From CAWDDA01 sp963813345 (GTDB lineage Bacteria > Acidobacteriota > Blastocatellia > RBC074), in the NCBI GenBank assembly GCA_963813345.1, contig CAWEYR010000008.1:32448-96447 (forward strand): 64,000 nucleotides of DNA, read 5' to 3'. Positions within the stretch are counted from its first letter, which is position 1; every line of letters starts with the position of its first letter. The position numbers were made by a program, and so were the translations under genes. Shown here in pieces: positions 55,828 to 63,143 of this stretch. The notes under the pieces are model-generated. The model searched no databases and was not told where the DNA came from. It saw only the letters and a program-made list of their open reading frames with translations.

Positions 55828-55954
55828 TCTTGATGTAGACACAGTGAGGGGGATTCTAGCACGAGCCACCTGCCTGTGCGTAAGGCTGAGCATGTTGCGA
55901 TGGCGCATAAAGGTTTCGAATTCAAGCTTTAGCTGGCTGTCAGGGCAGCTCAGC

Positions 55955-55984
55955 TTGACTGAGTGTACGCAGATCGGGTCTAAT
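55955..55984 (+). promoter_or_regulatory. Probable rpsU promoter
   Basis: TTGACT (55955-55960) and TCTAAT (55979-55984) are spaced 18 bases apart. The S21 start is 45 bases downstream, with a strong GGAGGGGAGGTGAT ribosome-binding site. A single family-B arm (GAATTCAAGCTTTAGCTGGC, 55918-55937) lies just before the -35 box. Confidence 0.5.
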
Positions 55985-56029
55985 GTTTGCTTACTTGTTT
56001 ACGATTTGCCGGAGGGGAGGTGATTCTGA

Positions 56030-56233
56030 ATGGCTGAAGTGCGACTGGGCGATGGAGAATCGCTCGAAAGCGCTCTGCGCCGCTTTAAGCGGAAAGTCCA
56101 GCAGGAAGATATTATCCGCGAAGTGAAGCGACATGCATTCTTTGTCCCTCCGGGAGAGAAGCGCCGGCTGAAATCGGCTCTTGCCCGCAAACGCAACCGC
56201 AAGCGTTTCCGACGAGTCATAGAAACAAACTAA
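56030..56233 (+). CDS. rpsU: 30S ribosomal protein bS21
   Basis: This 67-residue basic protein matches bS21: MAEVRLGDGESLESALRRFK, RKVQQEDIIREVKRHAFFVP and RKRNRKRFRRVIE. It binds the 30S platform near the anti-Shine-Dalgarno region and helps start translation. The GGAGG-rich ribosome-binding site is strong, and a rho-independent terminator follows directly, so it is a single-gene transcript. In many bacteria it lies beside dnaG or gatB-like genes; that is not so here. Confidence 0.97.
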   Translation: MAEVRLGDGESLESALRRFKRKVQQEDIIREVKRHAFFVPPGEKRRLKSALARKRNRKRFRRVIETN

Positions 56234-56242
56234 GATCTGAAA

Positions 56243-56281
56243 CAGAACCGGCCGGGTATCCCCCGGCCGGTTCTGCTTTTT
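56243..56281 (+). terminator. Rho-independent terminator of rpsU
   Basis: CAGAACCGGCCGGG (56243-56256) pairs perfectly with CCCGGCCGGTTCTG (56262-56275) around a 5-base loop, followed by CTTTTT (56276-56281). It begins 10 bases after the rpsU stop. This is the clearest intrinsic terminator on the plus strand in the window. Confidence 0.95.
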
Positions 56282-56315
56282 GAGGATGAGTGTTTGAGGC
56301 TGAGCGTGCCCGTGT

Positions 56316-56390
56316 CAGTAGCCCGACCGTGAGGGAGGGCTTGCGACACGCGAGGCCGGCTGGAAGCCCTCCCTCACGGTCGGGCTACTG
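56316..56390. repeat. Repeat family F, clean inverted repeat
   Basis: AGTAGCCCGACCGTGAGGGA and its exact complement TCCCTCACGGTCGGGCTACT border a loop that begins TTGCGACACGCGAGGCC. The stop codon of the coiled-coil gene (TAG on the minus strand, at 56385-56387) lies in the right arm. Confidence 0.92.
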
Positions 56391-57128
56391 CACGGATCCA
56401 GGTGTGGAGATAGAAAGGTATTTGCAACGATTCCGCCTGAAGGCGGTACTACATGCCTCCGCTATCTCTCGGGTAAGGTGGAAGGAATACCTTGCGACGG
56501 GCACATAGCGGCCCTCTTTTGTGAGGCCTTCGAGTATCAGCAGATAGTCGCCAGGAGTAAATAGATTGGTACTAAGGTTGATCTCCAGCGCGTTCCTCGA
56601 TCGAGCGTGAAGATTGCCTGCTCGCCAGACCTGCCGATTTTCCGATGTCTGAAGTGTCGCGCGGTAGGATTGCAGGTTAGGGTCCGGCTCGAGTTCCAGC
56701 GAAAGGATGATGCGCGGTGCTGACCGCGGCAACGCAATTCGATTGACGGGCCGCCCGGCATCCCCGCTCCTCACTGTGTTCAGGATAAAGACTGGCGCGG
56801 CGATTCGTGGTGGCTTCAGTTTCTCGAGCTCGTCTGCGAGACGCATCCGCTCCTGGCTTTCACGTTCGAGCTGAGCTTCGAGCTGCCGACGCTGCTCGGC
56901 CGATTGTCGCTGCGACTCATCTATCTCACGCGCCAGACGTTCGGAGGTCTGCTGACTCTGTTCGTAGCGGCGCTGCAATTCGCCTCTTTCTCTGATCCAG
57001 AGCGCTGCAGGCAATGCAGCCAGCAACAGCATCGCTCCGATCAGAGCCCACTGCCACCCGCCGCGAAACGGCGCCATCCAGGCTGTCCACGTGGACGGAC
57101 GAGACGGCTCAATCTGAGTATGGATCAT
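56385..57128 (-). CDS. Membrane coiled-coil protein of the CHAT/ECF operon
   Basis: This 247-residue protein has one membrane helix (about 26-45, ALIGAMLLLAALPAALWI). A charged coiled coil (about 48-105, RRYEQSQQTSERLAREIDES) follows. The beta-rich domain beyond (about 112-215, PRIILSLELEPDPNLQSYRA) has the style of a periplasmic Ig-like or transpeptidase-adjacent domain. The last 30 residues (from AEACSTAFRRNR on) are encoded by repeats A7 and F2, so the native end is probably near SFHLTREIAEA. It overlaps the anti-sigma gene by 20 bases. Function unknown; operon position suggests it relays a signal. Confidence 0.8.
   Translation of the reverse strand: MIHTQIEPSRPSTWTAWMAPFRGGWQWALIGAMLLLAALPAALWIRERGELQRRYEQSQQTSERLAREIDESQRQSAEQRRQLEAQLERESQERMRLADELEKLKPPRIAAPVFILNTVRSGDAGRPVNRIALPRSAPRIILSLELEPDPNLQSYRATLQTSENRQVWRAGNLHARSRNALEINLSTNLFTPGDYLLILEGLTKEGRYVPVARYSFHLTREIAEACSTAFRRNRCKYLSISTPGSVQ
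56429..56457. repeat. Repeat family A inside the 3' end of a coding frame
   Basis: GATTCCGCCTGAAGGCGGTA followed by CTACATGCC. It is read in the minus-strand frame of the coiled-coil gene as ACSTAFRRNR. This suggests insertion into or next to the original stop codon. Confidence 0.88.
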
Positions 57129-57331
57129 GATCGTGCGCAGGGCGACGTGTAGCCTCTTCCGCCGCTACAATCTTCAGTGCACCGCGAAAGTTTTCGGTCG
57201 TTTCCAGCCGTTCGAGACACTCCTGGCAATCCACGAAGTGTTCCTCGAATCGCGATGCGCTCTTCTGCACGCAACCGCCCAAGCAGATAGCGATCAGTGA
57301 TGTTGTGTTCTTCGATGTACTGATGGTCCAT
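57109..57331 (-). CDS. zf-HC2-type anti-sigma factor, frameshifted
   Basis: The short protein of about 74 residues starts MDHQYIEEHNITDRYLLGRL and, after a frame change near 57270, continues SRFEEHFVDCQECLERLETT (H-x3-C-x2-C zinc site) and ends HDHDPYSD-stop. This is the typical small zf-HC2 anti-sigma fold; there is no membrane helix, which its overlapping neighbour would supply. It lies 102 bases after the ECF sigma gene. It probably holds that sigma factor inactive. Confidence 0.82.
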
Positions 57332-57433
57332 ATATGCGATGAACTGGCTCGCAAGACCCTCCCACTTATGACTCGGACTATTTCGATCCCTTTGTAAATG
57401 AAGTGATGCCGGAAACCTGCAAATCTCACGTTA

Positions 57434-58021
57434 TTAGTGTTTTTCGACCGCTTTTTCATACAATTCCCTGTACCGTTCGCGTGCCCGATGAAGCACGCGA
57501 TTGAAATGAATGCTCGTCAGACCCAGATCGGTGCAAATACTCTCCTTTTCTTCTTCTGCGATATAGAAACGAAACAGAAGTTGGCGATCCCGATCCGAGC
57601 CAAGATCATTGATCACGCGACGAACGAGGTCAGCTTTTTCACGTTGCAACAATTCGTCAAGCTGGCTGGGAGCAAGGCGCGGCAATGACGCGGCGTCTTC
57701 GATCCCGGTAAGGTTTCTTTGACGCGCCGCCTTCCGGAAATGATCGATCACCAGATTTCGGGCTATGCTGCAAATAAAACCGGAGAGTTTCTCAGGCTCG
57801 CGCAGGTCGCCATGCCGGATCTTTTCCAGCACGATACAGAATGTCTCTTCATAGAGATCATCTGCCTGGCTTGCGTCGCGCGTCTCACGGCGGATGATAA
57901 AGGTCACGCCGCGGCTATAACGCTCGACCAACTCGGCTTCAGCCTGCTGGTCGCCAGACAGTATGCGGCTGACCAGATCGGCCCCGCCTGTGGTATCGCT
58001 CGCGGCGGTGTCTATCTCCAT
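57434..58021 (-). CDS. ECF-type sigma factor
   Basis: This intact 195-residue sigma factor has region 2 (VTFIIRRETRDASQADDLYE, ETFCIVLEKI, GFICSIARNLVIDHFRKAAR) and region 4 (DLGSDRDRQLLFRFYIAEEE, KESICTDLGLTSIHFNRVLH). Its start overlaps the CHAT gene stop by 10 bases, so it is translationally coupled to it. The putative anti-sigma factor follows. The region-4 recognition helix differs from the other ECF factor (34626), so it should use another promoter. Confidence 0.93.
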   Translation of the reverse strand: MEIDTAASDTTGGADLVSRILSGDQQAEAELVERYSRGVTFIIRRETRDASQADDLYEETFCIVLEKIRHGDLREPEKLSGFICSIARNLVIDHFRKAARQRNLTGIEDAASLPRLAPSQLDELLQREKADLVRRVINDLGSDRDRQLLFRFYIAEEEKESICTDLGLTSIHFNRVLHRARERYRELYEKAVEKH

Positions 58022-60964
58022 TCCCCCTGTAAGACAAAAGCTGCCCAGTAATACGGTGCGGCCCAGCGGCTATCTTTCTGGATGGACACCTGCGCTGCAC
58101 GTAGCGCAGCCGCCGGAGTCATTCCTCCAATAAGCAGGCCGCGATAGAAGCGCTTCATCAATTCGGCTGTGGCCATGTCCGGCACGCGCCACAAACTGGC
58201 AACGACTCGCGGTGCACCCGCATACATGAAGCCGCGAGTCAGGCCGAGTAGCCCTTCGCCTTTGATCTCTTTCCCCAGCGCCGTCTGGCATCCGCTAAGT
58301 ACTACCAGATCCGCTTTGAGCTTCAGATTGTAAACCTCGTGAGCGCGGAGAACTCCGTTCTGCGGCTGACCTTGTTCGTCTACCAGCGAAAAAACGAGGC
58401 CTGACAATTCCGGATATTGACTGTTGAGGACTCCGTGCGTAGCGAAGTGTACGATGCGATATTGAGCGAGTTGCTCACTTGTGGCCAATGCGCGGCTAGC
58501 TTCGAAATCGAGCGCTTTCAGACTATTCCCGTCTCGCGTCAACGCGATGATCTCTTGAGCCTCCCGACGGGTCGAGCGGAGACGGTCAAATCGTACTGGT
58601 TCCGATCCGTTCACCGGTCCCTGAATTGCCGATCGAGTGGCCTGATCCGAGGACGTTTGTCTTCTGGATGTAGCCCGAATGCTCACCCTTACGCGCGGAT
58701 CGGACGCGTCAAAGACAGGGTCCGCCAGCACAGCGATCTTCCGCGCGGCCGCTGATCTTCCACTCATCTCCTGCCGCAACACAGCCAGGGTTGATGCCGA
58801 GGGGAGATTCACGATTTCGTGGCCGGCGATAAGTGGGCCTTTCTTCAGTCCCTGGCAAGGGCAATGCGCTGAATGGCAAGTACTGCAGCGCACCAGTAGC
58901 AACGATCAACAGTCGCTTCGTTCCTAATTGTCCTGCTACTGGACCAAGCAACATTCGGCTCAGCGCAGCACGGCTGGCAGTGTTTCCGCTGCTGCCAATG
59001 CTAAACGACTCGTAGACGCGCCGGATGGCAACCTCGATTTCAGCGCGTTTTGGCAATTCATAGCTTGCGATTGAAGACGATGTGACTGCCCAAAGATAAC
59101 TTCGCTCTTTTCCAATCGCGTACTCGAGAAGCAGCGTGTCATTGTCGAGTGCCTGTTGCTGAATCTCTTTCAGTTTGAGTGGGACAGGCTGTGTCAGCGC
59201 CGCGTAGCGCGGACTATTGGCGCGAATCTGTGCCTCGACCTCCTGGTACTGTGCGATGAGCGCCTCAATCTCTTTGGTATTGGCGGTTGTCTGCGGTTGG
59301 GTGGACCGAGCGCTAAGTTGCTCCTTGAGTGCTCGTTCCCGTTCGAGAAGGGACGCATCCACGCCGCCGCGAATGTCGGCGCCCGCTTCGCTCAGCGATT
59401 CGAGAAGCGACCGCGCGATCGAGCGCTCGCTTGTTTCGAGCGCCGCAGCATCGTGCCCTTCGAACGGCGTTTGCTTGTGCAACTGCATCAGGAGATCGAT
59501 TTGGAATTCGTAGTAGTCCTGCGCCGTAGCGAGATATGTCGCGCGGAACTGCCAGCCAGGGACCCTGCCGCGCAGCGATTCGATCACATCCAGCGCCTCC
59601 GCCATTTGATTGCTGGCCAGATCGAGATTTCCGCGACCACGCTCGACGCGAGCGAGTTGGTAGAGCGCCAGACCTTCCGCCCCGCGGTTTCCCGTCGCCC
59701 GGCTGAGCGTCAGCGACTCCTTGCAAATGATCGACCGCCTTTTGTGTTTCGCCGAGCGCGAGGTAGACACGGCCAAGCGTTGCGAGGGTGAAGGCCTGAT
59801 AGTACCGATCGCCCAGGGTCTTCAAAATCTGAAGAGCACGCTCGAAGTAGTCCGATGCATTCCCGTTCTCGCCGCGTGACTCATAAACCAGTCCGATGTT
59901 GTGCAACGTTCCCGCCTCGGTACGGCGATCGTTGCTCGTACGGCTCAGCGGGAGAGATTCGTTGTAGTAATCCAGCGCGCGCTGCCGCTCGCCCAACTCG
60001 CTCTCGACCAGGCCCAGGTTGTTGAGCGCCGTGGCTAGTCCTTTCACGTCGTTAGTCGAGCGAAGGAGTGGGAGCGCTCGACTGAGGTAATCTTTCGCCT
60101 GGCGCAGATCGCCGAGCAGCTTGTAAAGCCCCCCAAGATTACTGAGCGTTGCCGCTTCAAGGTGACGGTCATTTACTTCGCGTATCAGCGGCAATGCCCG
60201 ACGGAAGTGGTCGAGTGCGTGCCGCGTTTCGCCAAGCGTGCTGTACATCGTACCGATGTCGTTGAGTACCCTGCCTTCGCCGCGACGATCACCGATGGCC
60301 TCCCGTAGCGGCACCTCGCGCTGATAGTTATGGAGAGCCTTCGACCTGTCACCCAATGACGAATATGCAAAGGCGAGGGCGTGCATCGTCTCGGCCAGCT
60401 CGGCGGTCGCATCACCCGCCCTCCAGAGAGGGATCGCCGCCTCGAACTTCTCGATCGCCTGTCGGCGGGCAGCGATCACCGGCCGTACGAAGAGTCTCAT
60501 ACCTTCGACAAAGAGCGCCTGTGCCGAAACGCACGACTCGTCTTGCAGGGTCGCGACCCGCAACGCAGTAATTCTGACGACATAAGGCACCGCTGCGGCA
60601 CGCTTATCCGGCGATCTCACCTCGATCCGGTATTCTCCAGCGACAACGCCAATCAAGCGGACGGGCTCGGGACCGTACAGCGCCGTTGGGACTGTCCACT
60701 TCGGCCAGCTTTTTGCCATCAGGGCCGAAAGCGGACATCACCAGATCAATGCCGTTTTGCTCAGCTATTACAACAAGGTATTGACCTGCAGCGAGGGTAG
60801 TGCGATAGAGGTGCGACTGACCGCCCGCGATCTCGCGTTCGATCGGTTTGCCCCACTCGAGCAGGCGCGACTCAGGAGCTTGCTCCGAGTCGGCAGCAAG
60901 CAATGGCACAACGAGCACGTCAACTCAAAAGTGCGACGCAGCGGAACGCTTTTCTCGGAGTCAT
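58012..60964 (-). CDS. CHAT-domain protein with TPR repeats and signal peptide, frameshifted
   Basis: The product of about 984 residues starts at ATG 60964 (AGGAGG upstream) with a signal peptide (MTPRKAFRCVALL, continuing VVPLLAADSEQ). A short beta domain follows, then at least seven TPR units (about residues 160-450: ALHNYQREVPLREAIGDRRG, ALDHFRRALPLIREVNDRHL, ALDYYNESLPLSRTSNDRRT). The C-terminal CHAT domain has the catalytic His in RIVHFATHGVLNSQ and Cys in LVVLSGCQTALG. It ends YWAAFVLQGEWR-stop. Frame changes lie near 60905, 60690, 59740 and 58880. It overlaps the ECF sigma gene and is first in the operon. Confidence 0.88.
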
Positions 60965-61015
60965 TACGTTACCTCCTGATGGGTACCGATACTCCGGGGC
61001 TGGGAATGTGCGCGT

Positions 61016-61021
61016 ATTATA
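61016..61021 (-). promoter_or_regulatory. Promoter of the CHAT operon
   Basis: On the minus strand a perfect TATAAT lies at 61021-61016, with a weak TTTAGC at about 61044-61039 (17-base spacer). The CHAT start is 52 bases downstream. The same TTTAGC/TATAAT pairing precedes the gene at 33728, which hints at a shared -35 variant. Confidence 0.55.
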
Positions 61022-61183
61022 CTCTCGGCGTGATCGCTGCTAAAGCTATCCGCTTTACCGTTATCTCTCCTTTGCACTACTCCAAATATCTGACTGTGGC
61101 GCAATTGCAACACTACTTCCTCTTGAAAGCCTCTAACTTCTTTACTTCGTTGTCGGCCCTTTATTTGCTTTAATGCGGCACGA

Positions 61184-62032
61184 ATGGCTCAACAGACTAC
61201 GATCTCAAGACGTTTTGCGGCGAGTGGGGTCGGGCTTCATTCTGCCTCGCCGGTAAACGTCTCTGTGCATCCCGCTCCGGCTTATACCGGTTACCTTTTC
61301 AGGCGAACCGATCTCAATGGATTCGAGATTCCTGCTTCACCCGACAATGTAGCTCACGTGAGTTACGCGACCACGCTTATGAAGTCGGGAGTCATGATCG
61401 CGACTGTAGAACATTTGCTTTCGGCTCTGCGTGGATGCGGCGTTGATAATGTCTTCATCGATGTCGATTCGCTCGAGGTTCCGATCCTCGACGGCAGTAG
61501 TCTGGGCTGGGTCGAGTTGATCAACGACGCGGGCGTTGTCGAACTCTCTGCTCCTCGGGCACATCTTCGCGTCCTCAAGCGAGTCGAGGTGAGTGAAAAG
61601 AACCGTAAAATGTCTATCGAGCCAGCTTCAACCTTTCGAATCTCGTGCGAGATCGAATTCACTCATCCTTTGATCGGCCTTCAAACGCTGGACGTAAGCT
61701 TCACGAATGGAAACTATGCCGATCTGATTGCGCCTGCGCGGACGTTTGGTTTTACCGATGAGCTCGAAATGCTGCGCTCAAGCGGTCTTGCTCGAGGTGG
61801 CTCGCTGGAGAACGCGATCGCACTCACCAAAGACGGAATCCTTAATTCTGAACCCCTCAGGTTCGCTGACGAGTTCGTACGTCACAAGATTCTCGACATC
61901 ATCGGCGATCTTGCTCTCTGCGGCCTGCCAATTCAGGGCCACGTGCGTGCCAGCCGTTCAGGGCACGGTCTGCATACAATGCTCCTTTCAACCCTGCTCC
62001 GCGATCGCTCTGCATGGGAAGTTACATACTGA
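61184..62032 (+). CDS. lpxC: UDP-3-O-acyl-N-acetylglucosamine deacetylase
   Basis: LpxC catalyses the first committed step of lipid A synthesis. The 282-residue protein has ASGVGLHSASPVNVSVHPAP, the zinc His in TVEHLLSALRGCGVDNVFID, LARGGSLENAIAL and the second zinc site FVRHKILDIIGDLALCG, then HVRASRSGHGLH. It is a standard single-domain LpxC, not fused to FabZ. It is divergent from the CHAT operon. It is the strongest evidence that the organism makes LPS. Confidence 0.97.
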   Translation: MAQQTTISRRFAASGVGLHSASPVNVSVHPAPAYTGYLFRRTDLNGFEIPASPDNVAHVSYATTLMKSGVMIATVEHLLSALRGCGVDNVFIDVDSLEVPILDGSSLGWVELINDAGVVELSAPRAHLRVLKRVEVSEKNRKMSIEPASTFRISCEIEFTHPLIGLQTLDVSFTNGNYADLIAPARTFGFTDELEMLRSSGLARGGSLENAIALTKDGILNSEPLRFADEFVRHKILDIIGDLALCGLPIQGHVRASRSGHGLHTMLLSTLLRDRSAWEVTY

Positions 62033-62137
62033 GTGGTCAGTGACCAGTGGTTTGAGTTCACGCTTTAGCGTGTTCTTAGCTGCCAACCACAAGCTAAAGC
62101 TTGAACTCAAAGCACCGGCCACTGGCCACTGGCCACT
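62033..62137. repeat. Repeat family B with CACTGGC ends
   Basis: The left arm GAGTGGTCAGTGACCAGTGG with TTTGAGTTCACGCTTTAGCG, and the right arm CAAGCTAAAGCTTGAACTCA with CCGGCCACTGGCCACTGGCC, form an imperfect pair. The outer part differs from family C (CCACTGGC rather than AGTGCTG), so it is a sub-family. Confidence 0.8.
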
Positions 62138-62161
62138 ACTTCCGTTATGATTCCGCAGCTT

Positions 62162-63141
62162 ATGAAGGCTGACAGTCTTTCTGGTAACTGGAGCGCACGG
62201 TTTCATCGGTGCCTGGGTAGTCAAGCGTCTTCTCGCGGAGCGGTCACGTGTTGTGATTTTTGACAACAGCACGGATCCGCGGCGGTTGAGGTCGATTATC
62301 GACGAGGACGAGATCGCGCGCGCTAAGTTCGTCGAAGGTGACATCACTGATCCTGACCAGGTATTCCGCGTCATTACCGAGCAATGCTGTGACCCACATC
62401 ATTCATCTGGCAGGCCTGCAGGTACCCACGTGCCGCGCCAATCCGAGACTGGGCGCAATGGTCAATGTGATTGGCACAATCAACGTTTTCGATGCAGCAT
62501 TGAAGACGAAGAACCAGGTGCAACAGATCGTCTATGCAAGCTCGGCTGCAGTCTTCGGAAAACCTGAGGATCATGCCGCGAGTGAGCACGAGGCCACGAG
62601 CACTACATCGCACTACGGTGCTTTCAAGAGATGCAATGAAGAGAACGCGCGAGTCTACTTTCTTGATAATGGAATTTCGAGCATAGGGTTGCGGCCCTTG
62701 ACAGTTTACGGTGTGGGACGAGACTTTGGTGTTACTTCAGACCCGACAAAAGCCATGAAAGCAGCCGTGCTTGCGAGACCGTTTCACATTCGATTTGGCG
62801 GGCGAACAGATTTTCTTTACGCCGCAGACTGCGCCGATGCATTCATCAATTGCGCCCGAAAGAAGATCGATGGCGCTCACGTCTTCAATTTACATGGAGA
62901 CACAGTTTCGATTGCAGCGATTGTTTCAGCGATTGAGGACCTTGCACCAGGGGCTCACGGATCGCTAACCTTTGATGATCAGCCGATGGCAATCCCGGAT
63001 GAGCTTGATGACACGGCATTGCAGAGGCTGTTGGGAGAGGTAAATCACACTCCCTATACGGCTGGCATCAAAGAGACCATGGATCGTTTCGCACTGCTGC
63101 GTGATGAAGGACGACTTGATACGAGCGACATCGACACATAA
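62162..63141 (+). CDS. NAD-dependent epimerase/dehydratase (extended SDR), frameshifted
   Basis: The protein of about 326 residues has an N-terminal Rossmann motif VFLVTGAHGFIGAWVVKRLL (first frame), then THIIHLAGLQVPTCRANPRL, VNVIGTINVFDAALKTKNQV, VYASSAAVFGKPED, the YxxxK catalytic motif in HYGAFKRCNEENARVYF and RPLTVYGVGRD. ATG 62162 is the only start near the Rossmann motif, one base out of frame with it; a second frame change lies near 62390. Substrates are nucleotide sugars or similar. It lies 2 bases before a Zn-dehydrogenase, suggesting a sugar-oxidation operon. Confidence 0.88.
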
Positions 63142-63143
63142 TT

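Noticed and set aside
59156..59791. 211-codon frame opposite the CHAT-TPR gene
   Set aside because: Arg/Leu-rich shadow of TPR repeats; no independent signal.
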